Origin: Paenibacillus sp. PL2-23
Lineage (GTDB): Bacteria > Bacillota > Bacilli > Paenibacillales > Paenibacillaceae
Length of the DNA: 64,000 nt
Direction of reading: 5' to 3'
NCBI RefSeq assembly: GCF_040834005.1
Contig: NZ_CP162129.1
Span: 1,035,501 to 1,099,500 of the forward strand
The notes under the pieces were generated by a model. The model was not told the DNA's origin. It ran no database searches and was given only the letters and a program-made list of their open reading frames with translations. Positions 38,852 to 48,811 of this stretch are shown piece by piece. Numbering within the stretch: the first letter of the stretch is position 1; each line of letters opens with the position of its first letter. The translations under genes and the position numbers were made by a program.

Positions 38852-39847
38852 TTAGCCTGAGCGGGTCCGATGGATTTCATCGGTGAGCAGAGGGACCACC
38901 TCGAACAGGTCGCCGACGATGCCATAGTCCGCGATGCCGAAGATCGGGGCGTCGGGGTCCTTGTTGATGGCGACGATGGTGCGCGACTGGCTCATGCCGG
39001 CGAGATGCTGAATCGCGCCGCTGATGCCGCAGGCGATGTACAGCTGCGGCGTCACGACCTTGCCCGTCTGCCCGATCTGCAGGGCATAGTCGCAGTAGCC
39101 GGCGTCGCAAGCGGCGCGCGAAGCGCCTACCGCGCCGCCGAGCGCCGCGGCCAGCGCCCGCAGCGGCTCGAAGCCCGCCGCGCTGCGCACGCCTCTGCCG
39201 CCCGACACGACGATGTCGGCCTCGGCGAGGTCAAGCTGTCCGCCAGCGCGGCGAAGCACGCCTCGCACGGCGGTCCAGAGCGGCGGCGGCGCGTAAGCCA
39301 GCGCCCGCACGCTGCCGCCGCCGCGCCCGCCGGCGTCCTCCGGTTCCGTCGGCGGCAGGTTGTTCGGGCGCACCGTGATGACCCACGGGTGGCCCGGGGC
39401 TAGGCTGCGCCGCTCGAACGCCTTGCCGGCGTAGAGCGGGCGGACGAACAAGACGCCATCGCTGCCATCCGGCTCGATGGCGATCACGTCTGCGACGTGG
39501 CCGGCGCCATAGGCCGCGGCCACGCGGGGCGCGAGCTCGCGCCCCGCCGCGGTATGGCCGAGCAGCAGCGCGTCCGGCCTTACCGCATCCATGGCCGCGC
39601 CCAGCACGGCGCTATACGCCTCGGGCGCGTAATCCCCGAGGGCCGGATCGTCGGCGATGTGCACGACGTCCGCCCCTCGGGCTTGCATCGCGGCAGCGTC
39701 CTCCGCCGCGATTGCGGACCCGGCGAGGACGGCATGGACCTCGCCGTCCTCGCCCGCGAGGCGCCTGGCTGCGCCCAGCGCCTCGTAAGCGACGCGCCGC
39801 GGCTGGCCGTCGCGGCGCTCGGCGTATACAAGTATCGTTCTGGCCAC
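38852..39847 (-). CDS. etfA: Electron transfer flavoprotein subunit alpha
   Basis: A 331-residue FAD-binding subunit that accepts electrons from acyl-CoA dehydrogenase together with EtfB. The C-terminal FAD domain is clear: VSGGRGVRSAAGFEPL, GASRAACDAGYCDY, QIGQTGKVVTPQLYIACGIS, GAIQHLAGM and TIVAINKDPDAPIF. The GTG at 39847 follows AAAGGAGC. It lies downstream of etfB and divergent from the beta-oxidation operon, where FadE would be the donor and FadF the acceptor. GC content is notably higher than in neighbouring genes. Confidence 0.94.
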   Translation of the reverse strand: MARTILVYAERRDGQPRRVAYEALGAARRLAGEDGEVHAVLAGSAIAAEDAAAMQARGADVVHIADDPALGDYAPEAYSAVLGAAMDAVRPDALLLGHTAAGRELAPRVAAAYGAGHVADVIAIEPDGSDGVLFVRPLYAGKAFERRSLAPGHPWVITVRPNNLPPTEPEDAGGRGGGSVRALAYAPPPLWTAVRGVLRRAGGQLDLAEADIVVSGGRGVRSAAGFEPLRALAAALGGAVGASRAACDAGYCDYALQIGQTGKVVTPQLYIACGISGAIQHLAGMSQSRTIVAINKDPDAPIFGIADYGIVGDLFEVVPLLTDEIHRTRSG

Positions 39848-39895
39848 ACGATACAGCTCCTTTCGTTCATAACTCGGCGTTAGAGCTCGGGTTAA

Positions 39896-39927
39896 AGCAG
39901 CACCCTCGCTTCCGAGCGCAGCAGCTT
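39896..39927. repeat. Duplicated copy of the etfB 3' end
   Basis: This 32-bp stretch repeats 39968-39999, the end of etfB, with one or two differences. In the etfB frame it would read KLLRSEARVLL and a stop, against KLLRSEAKVLP and a stop in the gene. The copies are 72 bp apart (24 codons), suggesting a tandem duplication of the gene end. Confidence 0.8.
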
Positions 39928-39963
39928 ATGGGTTTCGGGTTGTCTGCTTGACGGCCGCTTCAG

Positions 39964-40776
39964 CTATGGCAGCACCTTCGCTTCCGAGCGCAGCAGCTTC
40001 ACGAGCTCCGCCGCCTGCTCGGCAGGCGCGCCGGGAATCCGCTTGCCCGCGGCGCGGGGGGGCGGAGGGAACAGGCTGACCTGGCGCGAGCGCGCCTCGC
40101 CCAGGGTGTTGGCCGGCAGGCTGAGCTCGCCCAGGCTAATGGTGCGAAGCGGCTTCTTCTTCGCCTTCATAATGCCGGGCAGAGAGGGATAACGCGGCTC
40201 GTTCAAGCCTTGCTGCGCCGTGATCAGGGCAGGCAGCGGGAGTGCGACCGTCTCCGTGTCGCCCTCGGCATCGCGCTCCACCAGCGCATAACGCTCGGCC
40301 GCTGTTGGATGCTGGATGCCGAGCTCGGCGGCGGAGCCGATGCTCAGCTTGACCGCCGCCGAGGCATGAGGCAGCCCCAGCCGCTCGGCGACCTGCAGGG
40401 CGACGCTGCCCGCCCCGGTATCCACGGCGAACAGGCCGGCCAGCAGCACGTCCGGCGAGAGCGGCCGGATGGCCTCGGCCAGCGCGAGAGCGATGACGTA
40501 GCTGTCATCCGGCAGCTCGCCGGCATCCAGGCGGATCGCCTCGTCCGCGCCGACCGCTAGCGCCGCGCGGAGTGCTTCCTGCGCGCGCTCCGCGCCGCAG
40601 GTGACGGCAATGACCTCCCCGCCCATCCGCTCCTTCAGGCGAAGCGCCTCCTCCAGCGCATATTCGTCATAAGGGTTAATGACGAATTTCGCTTGCCTTT
40701 CATCGACGCCTTGCGGCGTGACGATTATTTTCTCCTCGGTGTCGAAGGTTTGCTTAAGCAGGACGACGATTCTCAT
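39964..40776 (-). CDS. etfB: Electron transfer flavoprotein subunit beta
   Basis: A 270-residue AMP-binding subunit of the ETF heterodimer. It begins MRIVVLLKQTFDTEEKIIV, with INPYDEYALEEALRLKE and VLLAGLFAVDTGAGSVALQVAERLG being typical. The ATG at 40776 is preferred over the longer frame because GAAGGAGG sits just upstream and the family starts there. It is followed by a partial duplication of its own 3' end before etfA. The region upstream is shared with the divergent fad operon. Confidence 0.94.
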   Translation of the reverse strand: MRIVVLLKQTFDTEEKIIVTPQGVDERQAKFVINPYDEYALEEALRLKERMGGEVIAVTCGAERAQEALRAALAVGADEAIRLDAGELPDDSYVIALALAEAIRPLSPDVLLAGLFAVDTGAGSVALQVAERLGLPHASAAVKLSIGSAAELGIQHPTAAERYALVERDAEGDTETVALPLPALITAQQGLNEPRYPSLPGIMKAKKKPLRTISLGELSLPANTLGEARSRQVSLFPPPPRAAGKRIPGAPAEQAAELVKLLRSEAKVLP

Positions 40777-41035
40777 CAGTGGAGCCTCCTTCAGAAGCTC
40801 TGTCCCGGACGGACCGGGCAGAAGGATTTGACTGTCCATCAGTGCTACCTTATGCCCCGGGGGCCATGAATAGACCGCTTACAGAGAGCTGGCGCCAAGC
40901 ATGTTCACTGACCTTGAATCATATACTTGGAGCACCGCGGATATTTTTGTAAGCGCTTTACTAGCTTGTCCTATCCCGCCTCAGCAAGCGCTCATGCCGC
41001 AGAAGCGGGGCATCAAGGAGCAGGAAGGAGGGACG
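40777..41035. promoter_or_regulatory. Divergent control region of etfBA and the fad operon
   Basis: This 259-bp region separates the two beta-oxidation transcripts. TGTAAGCGCTTTAC at about 40949-40962 resembles a catabolite responsive (cre) element, fitting CcpA control of fatty acid degradation in Bacillus, but it departs from the consensus at its 3' end. No FadR-type TGAATGA-N4-TCATTCA site is visible. Confidence 0.4.
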
Positions 41036-43306
41036 ATGCGTATGGCTGTCATTTGGGGGGCTGTGGAGGCTTCCGGCGTATGGCTGGCCGCTTACCCTCG
41101 CAGCGTGGAGTGGATTCGGTGGGCGCTGTTCGGGGCTGTCGTGGTCTGCGCCGTCTGGTTGTTCGCGTCGGTGGTGAGCAGACGAATCGGGTATATGAGG
41201 CTCGGCGTTCCCGTCCCATTCGAGAGACATAAGCCTGCTCGGGGCAAAAGCTTTGCCAGGGAGGTGCTTGGCCATCGCCGGCTGCTGAACGACGTGCGGA
41301 GCGGCTTGATGCACTTGGTATATTTTTATGGCTTCATTATGCTGCAATTCGGTGCCGTTGATCTGATCTGGAAGGGGCTGGCGGGAGGAGAGGCGCTGCC
41401 TATCCCTTATTACCACGCCTTCTCCTGGTCGCAGGAGGTGACGGTTACGCTGGTGCTGGCGGCTGTCGCGTACAGTACGTACAGACGCTACATCGAGCGG
41501 CTGCCGAGGCTGGGCAGGGGCTGGAAGCCCTCGCTTGTCATGTGGTTTATCGGCTCTCTTATGCTGACGGTTCTGCTGACGCTGTCCTTCGAGCGGCTGG
41601 CGGCTGGCGCTTCGGAGGTCGTGCCGGACGTGTACGCGCCGGTCAGCGAGCCGCTGTCACGGCTGTTTCTGTTAGCGGGAGCAGCGGAAGCGGGCCCGCT
41701 GGCTCATGCCGGGTTCGAGCTGTTCTGGTGGCTGCATCTGCTGGTGCTGCTGGGATTTCTGGTCTATGTGCCGCAATCCAAGCACTTTCATCTTCTGACA
41801 GCGCCACTTAATCTGTGGTTTCGCCGCAATGAGCCGCACGGGCGGCTAACCCCGCTGAATTTGGAGGATGAGGAGGCGGAGTCGTTCGGCGCCGGCCAAA
41901 TCGAGCATTTTAGCCAAAAGCAGCTTCTCGACCTGTACGCCTGCGTGGAATGCGGTCGATGCACGAATGTATGCCCCGCAGCAAGCACCGGCAAGCTGCT
42001 GTCGCCGATGCATATGATCGTGAAGCTTCGCGACCATCTGACGGAGAAGGGCGCCGCGCTTACGTCCAAGTCGCCGTGGCTTCCCGCAAGTCTATGGGCG
42101 GGCCGGGATTACGGCGTGAAGCACGCTCATGTGATGGGGGCGGTCATTCCGACAGGGGCAGCGGGTAGTGAGGGCGACGACATGTTTCGCACGGACATTA
42201 TGCCGACGATGAAGGCGCAAGCGGCGGCTTGGGCCAAGCGCGAAGGCGCCAAGGCGGAGGAGCTTGAGCTGATCGGCGACGTTATGACGGAGGATGAGCT
42301 GTGGGCCTGCACGACATGCCGCAGCTGCGAGGAGCAATGCCCGGTCGGCAATGAGCACGTGGACAAAATCATCGACATGCGCCGTCATCTCGTGCTTATG
42401 GAAGGCCGCTTGCCCGCCGACGGGCAGCGGGCACTTCAGAATATCGAGCGGCAGAGCAACCCGTGGGGGCTTCCCAGAGGTGAGAGAGTCGCCTGGATTG
42501 AGGCCTGCGAGCAGCGCACCGGCATACGAGTGCAGACGATGGAGGAGCGCAAAGCGAAGGGCGCGCTTCCGGACATCCTGCTATGGGCGGGCTCCATGGG
42601 AGCCTACGACTCACGCAGCAGGCGCGCGCTGTTCGACCTGGTGCGGCTGCTGACCAAGGCGGGCGTAGATTTCGCGACGCTGGGCAACGAGGAGCGGAGC
42701 TCAGGCGACACAGCGCGCCGAATCGGCAACGAGCTGCTGTTCCAGGAGCTGTGCCGGGACAATATCGCTACGCTTGAGCGGTATGAGGTGCGGCATATCG
42801 TGACCGCTTGCCCGCATACGTTCAATACGTTCAAGAATGAATACCCCGACTTCGGGCTTGGCAGCGAAGTTGTAGTGGAGCATCACAGCGAGCTGCTGGC
42901 CCGCCTCGTTCGAGAGGGGCTGCTGATGCCAAGGTGCGCGCTGGAGGAGCGGGTGACGGTACACGATTCCTGTTATCTGGGGCGCTACAATGGGGCCTAT
43001 GAGGCGCCGCGTTTCTTGCTGCGCGCTATCCCGGGCGTTGAGCTGGAGGAGATGGAACGCTCCGGGAGCGCAGGCATGTGCTGCGGTGCGGGCGGCGGTC
43101 TGATGTGGATGGAGGAGCATGCCGGAACGCGGGTGAACTACGCGAGGACGGCGCAGGCGCTGGAGGTGAAGCCGTCCATTATCAGCTCCGCCTGCCCGTA
43201 TTGCCTGACGATGATGGAGGACGGGTTGAAGGCGCTGGACGACGGAGGCCGCGTCGCGGCTCGGGATATCGCCGAGCTGCTGGCGGAGAGCGTCTTCGGG
43301 GATTAA
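41036..43306 (+). CDS. fadF: Membrane Fe-S oxidoreductase of fatty acid oxidation (FadF-like)
   Basis: A 756-residue protein expected to pass electrons from ETF to menaquinone. The first 250 residues hold about six membrane helices of the nitrate-reductase-gamma type (LMHLVYFYGFIMLQFGAVDL; HLLVLLGFLVYVP). Two [4Fe-4S] motifs follow at about residues 303 (CVECGRCTNVCP) and 424 (CTTCRSCEEQCP), then two CCG domains (ACPHTFNTFKNEYPDFG; HDSCYLGRYN...MCCGAGGG). The ATG at 41036 follows GGAAGGAGGG; the longer frame upstream is not needed. It heads the fad operon. Confidence 0.9.
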   Translation: MRMAVIWGAVEASGVWLAAYPRSVEWIRWALFGAVVVCAVWLFASVVSRRIGYMRLGVPVPFERHKPARGKSFAREVLGHRRLLNDVRSGLMHLVYFYGFIMLQFGAVDLIWKGLAGGEALPIPYYHAFSWSQEVTVTLVLAAVAYSTYRRYIERLPRLGRGWKPSLVMWFIGSLMLTVLLTLSFERLAAGASEVVPDVYAPVSEPLSRLFLLAGAAEAGPLAHAGFELFWWLHLLVLLGFLVYVPQSKHFHLLTAPLNLWFRRNEPHGRLTPLNLEDEEAESFGAGQIEHFSQKQLLDLYACVECGRCTNVCPAASTGKLLSPMHMIVKLRDHLTEKGAALTSKSPWLPASLWAGRDYGVKHAHVMGAVIPTGAAGSEGDDMFRTDIMPTMKAQAAAWAKREGAKAEELELIGDVMTEDELWACTTCRSCEEQCPVGNEHVDKIIDMRRHLVLMEGRLPADGQRALQNIERQSNPWGLPRGERVAWIEACEQRTGIRVQTMEERKAKGALPDILLWAGSMGAYDSRSRRALFDLVRLLTKAGVDFATLGNEERSSGDTARRIGNELLFQELCRDNIATLERYEVRHIVTACPHTFNTFKNEYPDFGLGSEVVVEHHSELLARLVREGLLMPRCALEERVTVHDSCYLGRYNGAYEAPRFLLRAIPGVELEEMERSGSAGMCCGAGGGLMWMEEHAGTRVNYARTAQALEVKPSIISSACPYCLTMMEDGLKALDDGGRVAARDIAELLAESVFGD

Positions 43307-43339
43307 ATACGAATGAGGAAAAGCGAGGTGACCCAGCAG

Positions 43340-45751
43340 ATGAAAGCCAGTTCAATACGCAGCGCCGCAGTAATAGGGTCGGGCGTGATGGGCGCCGGCA
43401 TTGCCGCCCACCTGGCCAACGCGGGCATGAGAGTGGCGCTTCTTGACGTCGCGCCGACCAGTCTGACGGCGGAGGAGGAGAGGAAGGGGCTGACGCTTGC
43501 GGACGCGGCCGTGCGCAATCGGTTGGCCGCCGCCGCCATCGCCAGAATGCCGAAGGCTCAGCCTCCGCAGCTGTATGATCCCGCTTGGGTGAAGCGGCTG
43601 ACGCCGGGCAATCTGAGCGATCATCACTCCCTGCTGGGCGATGCCGATTGGATTGTAGAGGCGGTGGTAGAGCGCCTGGACGTCAAGCGGGAAGTGCTTG
43701 GGATGATCGAGTCCGCGAGAAGGCCGGGCACACTGGTCACTACGAATACGTCGGGGCTGTCCGTTGCGTCCATGGCGGAGGGGAGAAGCCATGAATTCCG
43801 CATGCATTTTGCCGCAACGCATTTCTTCAATCCGCCCAGATATATGAAGTTGGTCGAGGTCGTGCCGACGGAGGATACCAGTCCCGAGACAGTGGCGCTG
43901 CTGAAGGAGCTGTGCGAGACCCGGCTGGGCAAAGGCGTCGTCGTAGCCAAGGATACGCCGAATTTTATCGCCAACCGAATCGGCACGTACGGCATGCTGG
44001 TCACGCTGGCGGATACCCTGCGCTGCGGATTGACCGTGGAGGAAGCAGACGCGTTGACGGGACCCGCGATGGGCCGGCCCAAAACCGCGACCTTCCGCAT
44101 GTTGGATCTGGTGGGGCTGGATACGCTCCTCCATGTCGTGGACAACGTTCGGGAGAGAAGCATTGACGAGGCCGAGCGCCTGATGTTCCAGCGGCCGAAT
44201 ATTCTTGTGTCACTTGTCGCGCAGGGCAGGCTCGGAGAGAAGTCCGGCTCGGGGTTCTATTGCAAGCTGCGCGGAGAAGGCGGCCGGAGTCGAATCGAAT
44301 CGTTGAACCTTCAGACGCTTGTCTATGGCGAACCGATTCGGGTCAGCTCGCCCGTCATCGATGGGGCCAAGGCGGCGAAGGGGGCGGCAGCCAAGGCCAA
44401 GGCGCTTCTCTCGGCCGATCCGTCGCACAAGCATGCCGAATTCGCTTGGTCAACAATCAAGAAGACGCTGCTGTATGCGGCCTCCCAGGTTGGCGCGATC
44501 GCCGACTCCATCTCGGATATTGACCGCGCCATGCGCTGGGGCTTCAACTGGGAGCTGGGACCGTTCGAGCTGTGGGACGCCATCGGGCTGGAGAGCTCCG
44601 TCGCCCGCATGAAGCTCGAGGGCGAGGCCATACCGGAATGGGTGGAGGCATGGCTGGCGGAAGGGCATGACAGCCTCTACAAGGAAGGCGAACACAAGCG
44701 GTATTATGCGGGGAAGGGCGGCTATACCGCCGAGATGACGGAGGCGGATGCCATCTCCCTGGCCGCGCTTCAAGCCTCCGGCCGGACGGTGTTGTCCACG
44801 CCTGGCGCGAGCCTCATAGATATCGGGGATGATGTGGCCTGCCTGGCCTTTCATTCACCGAACAACGCCATCGGCGGAGAAATTCTGACTGCCATCCGCC
44901 AATCGGTGCAGGAGGTGAGCCGCAATTGGCGGGGGCTGGTGCTTGCGAACGAGGGACGGAACTTCTGCGTGGGCGCCAATCTGATGTTGCTGCTTATGGA
45001 GGCGCAGAATGGGGATTGGGAGGAGGTCGAGGACATTATCCGCTTCTTCCAGGACAGCATGCTCCGGCTCAAGAGACTGGATCGCCCTGTCGTCGCGGCT
45101 CCGCACCGGATGACGCTCGGCGGCGGCGTGGAGGCGTGTCTGCCGGCGGATCAGATTATATTGTCTCCGGAGACGTATTTCGGCCTGGTAGAGACAGGGG
45201 TAGGCCTTATTCCAGCTGGAGGGGGCTGCAAGGAGGCGGCTGCGCTCGCCGCTAGCCGAGCCAGAGCGGCTGGGGGCGGGGATTTGCAGGCGCCGCTGAA
45301 CGCCCTCTTCGAGACAATCGCCATGGCCAAAGCGTCGACGAGCGGACATGAGGCGGCGAAGCTGGGGCTGCTCCGGCCGCAGGATCGCGTCATTATGCAG
45401 CAGGACGCACGCATTGCGGAGGCGAAGCGAGCGGTGCTGGAGCTGGACCGCGCGGGCTACGCGCCTCCTCCCGAGGAGCGGATCGCCGTGGCCGGCAGAG
45501 AGGGCAAGGCGGTGCTCAAGCTGGCCGTTCAGGCGCTGCGGCTGTCTGGCAGCATCAGCGAGCATGACGCCTTAATCGGCGCGAAGCTGGCGCACGTGAT
45601 GGCGGGCGGCGATGTGAAGCCAGGTTGTGAGGTGAGCGAGCAATATTTGCTTGACTTGGAATGCGAGGCGTTCCTCAGCCTATGCGGGGAACGGAAGACG
45701 CAGGAGCGGATGAGCCATATGCTGACAACCGGCAAGCCGCTGCGCAATTAA
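43340..45751 (+). CDS. fadN: 3-hydroxyacyl-CoA dehydrogenase / enoyl-CoA hydratase (FadN)
   Basis: An 803-residue bifunctional enzyme for the second and third steps of beta-oxidation. The NAD-binding N-terminus [19 protein letters not shown] is followed by the dehydrogenase core ([27 protein letters not shown]) and, near residue 510, an enoyl-CoA hydratase-like domain ([33 protein letters not shown]). The ATG at 43340 is preferred over 43313 because GAGGTGA lies eight bases before it and B. subtilis FadN begins at the corresponding place. It lies 33 bp after fadF. Confidence 0.94.
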   Translation: MKASSIRSAAVIGSGVMGAGIAAHLANAGMRVALLDVAPTSLTAEEERKGLTLADAAVRNRLAAAAIARMPKAQPPQLYDPAWVKRLTPGNLSDHHSLLGDADWIVEAVVERLDVKREVLGMIESARRPGTLVTTNTSGLSVASMAEGRSHEFRMHFAATHFFNPPRYMKLVEVVPTEDTSPETVALLKELCETRLGKGVVVAKDTPNFIANRIGTYGMLVTLADTLRCGLTVEEADALTGPAMGRPKTATFRMLDLVGLDTLLHVVDNVRERSIDEAERLMFQRPNILVSLVAQGRLGEKSGSGFYCKLRGEGGRSRIESLNLQTLVYGEPIRVSSPVIDGAKAAKGAAAKAKALLSADPSHKHAEFAWSTIKKTLLYAASQVGAIADSISDIDRAMRWGFNWELGPFELWDAIGLESSVARMKLEGEAIPEWVEAWLAEGHDSLYKEGEHKRYYAGKGGYTAEMTEADAISLAALQASGRTVLSTPGASLIDIGDDVACLAFHSPNNAIGGEILTAIRQSVQEVSRNWRGLVLANEGRNFCVGANLMLLLMEAQNGDWEEVEDIIRFFQDSMLRLKRLDRPVVAAPHRMTLGGGVEACLPADQIILSPETYFGLVETGVGLIPAGGGCKEAAALAASRARAAGGGDLQAPLNALFETIAMAKASTSGHEAAKLGLLRPQDRVIMQQDARIAEAKRAVLELDRAGYAPPPEERIAVAGREGKAVLKLAVQALRLSGSISEHDALIGAKLAHVMAGGDVKPGCEVSEQYLLDLECEAFLSLCGERKTQERMSHMLTTGKPLRN

Positions 45752-45767
45752 GCGAAGGGGGATTACG

Positions 45768-46973
<1,206 letters not shown>

Positions 46974-47005
46974 CGCAGCATGACAACGGAAGGGAGGACA
47001 CTGGG

Positions 47006-48796
47006 ATGACGGATAAGAAGCGATTCGGCGGACGGTTTATCGTGGAGGACAGCAGGCCGGAATCTGTCGTGACGCCTGAGGATTTCACGGAGGAGCAGCG
47101 CATGATGTCACTGGCGGCCCAGCAATTTCTGGAGGCGGAGATCGTGCCCAACGACGAGGCGATCGAGGGGCTGGATTATGAGCTGACGACCCGACTGCTG
47201 CGCAAGGCAGGGGAGCTGGGGCTGCTGGGGGCGGATGTCCCGGAGGCGTACGGAGGCATCGGGCTCGACAAGGTGAGCACGACGCTGCTGGCGGAGACGA
47301 TGGCGAGAGCGTCCTCCTTCGCGCTGTCGGTGGGGGCGCATACCGGCATCGGCACGCTGCCCATCGTCTTCTTCGGAACGCCGGAGCAGAAGCGCAAATA
47401 TTTGCCGGAGCTGGCGATGGGAACAAAGATTGCGGCGTATTGCCTGACCGAGCCCGCCTCCGGCTCCGACGCGCTTGGCGCGAGAACAACCGCGAAGCTC
47501 TCGGAGAGCGGCACTCACTATGTGCTGAACGGCTCCAAGCTGTACATTACGAACGCGGGCTTTGCCGACGTCTTTATTGTCTATGCCAAGGTCGACGGAG
47601 AGAGGTTCACCGCTTTTATTGTCGAACGGACGATGCCGGGGTTCAGCGTCGGACCGGAGGAGCATAAGATGGGCATTAAGGGCTCTTCGACGTGCCCGCT
47701 GTTCTTCGAGGATGTTCCTGTGCCGGTTGAGAATGTGCTTGGTGAGATCGGAAAAGGGCATCATATCGCGTTCAACATTCTGAACATCGGACGTTTCAAG
47801 CTCGGTGCCGCCTGCCTGGGCTCCTCCAAGGAGACAATCGAGCTGGCCGCCGCTTATGCCAACACGCGCAAGCAATTTGGGCGGACGATCTCCAGCTACC
47901 CCCTCATTGCCGCGAAGCTCGCGGATATGAATATTCGTACGTTTGCGCTGGAGAGCATGATCTATCGGACGGCCGGCTTCATTGACGAGACGCTGCGGGA
48001 ATCCGGAGCGGAGGGAGACGAGGCGGATAGCGAAGGCGCGGGCATGCGGGCGGCTAAGGCGATCGCGGAATACGCGATTGAGTGCTCCATCGTCAAGGTG
48101 TTTGGCTCGGAGGCGCTGGATGGCGTCATTGACGAGGGGGTACAGATTCACGGCGGGTACGGCTATGTCCGCGAGTACAAGGTGGAGCGAATCTACCGCG
48201 ATTCCCGCATTAACCGTATTTTTGAGGGGACCAATGAGATCAATCGCATGCTTATTCCGGGCACGCTGCTGAAGAAGGCGATGAAGGGCGAGCTGCCGCT
48301 GCTGGAGAAGGCGCAGGCTCTGCCGAGGGAGCTGCTTGGACCGATGCCGCTGCCGGATTTCTCGGAGCCTCTCAGCAAGGAAGCATACCGAGTGTCACAA
48401 GCCAAAAAAACGTTCCTGGCTGTAGGCGGCCTTGCCGTGCAAAAGCTCGGTACGCGTCTTGAACAAGAGCAGGAGGTGCTTTGCGTATTAGCCGACCTCA
48501 TGATTCAGATCTTCGCGATGGAGAGCGTCCTGCTGCGCTCGCAGAAGCTGCTCCGGGGGAGAGGCGCCGGGGAGGCGGAGCTTGCCGCATTAATGACGGA
48601 GGTGTTCGTACAGGAGGCGATGGAGAAGATCGAAGGGCTTGCCAAGACTGCGCTGTCTGCCCTGGAGCGCGGAGACGGCTTGCAGATGCAGCTGTCCGTG
48701 CTGAAGAAGCTGATGCGGGCGCCGCTGGCGGATACGATATCGCTGAAGCGGAATATTGCGGCCCTGGTTATTCGAAGTGAGCAATATGTCGTGTAG
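47006..48796 (+). CDS. fadE: Acyl-CoA dehydrogenase
   Basis: A 596-residue flavoenzyme that introduces the first double bond into acyl-CoA. The acyl-CoA dehydrogenase signatures are present: YCLTEPASGSDALGARTTAK, TRKQFGRTISSYPLIAAKLA, and QIHGGYGYVREYKVERIYRD with FEGTNEINRML. It has the long C-terminal extension (about 170 residues) of B. subtilis FadE (594 residues). The ATG at 47006 follows AAGGGAGG; it lies 32 bp after fadA. Electrons would go to EtfAB, encoded divergently nearby. Confidence 0.94.
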   Translation: MTDKKRFGGRFIVEDSRPESVVTPEDFTEEQRMMSLAAQQFLEAEIVPNDEAIEGLDYELTTRLLRKAGELGLLGADVPEAYGGIGLDKVSTTLLAETMARASSFALSVGAHTGIGTLPIVFFGTPEQKRKYLPELAMGTKIAAYCLTEPASGSDALGARTTAKLSESGTHYVLNGSKLYITNAGFADVFIVYAKVDGERFTAFIVERTMPGFSVGPEEHKMGIKGSSTCPLFFEDVPVPVENVLGEIGKGHHIAFNILNIGRFKLGAACLGSSKETIELAAAYANTRKQFGRTISSYPLIAAKLADMNIRTFALESMIYRTAGFIDETLRESGAEGDEADSEGAGMRAAKAIAEYAIECSIVKVFGSEALDGVIDEGVQIHGGYGYVREYKVERIYRDSRINRIFEGTNEINRMLIPGTLLKKAMKGELPLLEKAQALPRELLGPMPLPDFSEPLSKEAYRVSQAKKTFLAVGGLAVQKLGTRLEQEQEVLCVLADLMIQIFAMESVLLRSQKLLRGRGAGEAELAALMTEVFVQEAMEKIEGLAKTALSALERGDGLQMQLSVLKKLMRAPLADTISLKRNIAALVIRSEQYVV

Positions 48797-48811
48797 AGGG
48801 GGAGAGCATGA

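Noticed and set aside
40949-40962. Firm cre (CcpA) site upstream of fadF
   Set aside because: The core AAGCGCTT fits, but the 3' half departs from the consensus, so it is only listed as a possibility in the divergent region.
40901-41035. Longer N-terminus of FadF
   Set aside because: GGAAGGAGGG directly before 41036 and the beginning of the membrane domain show the shorter start.
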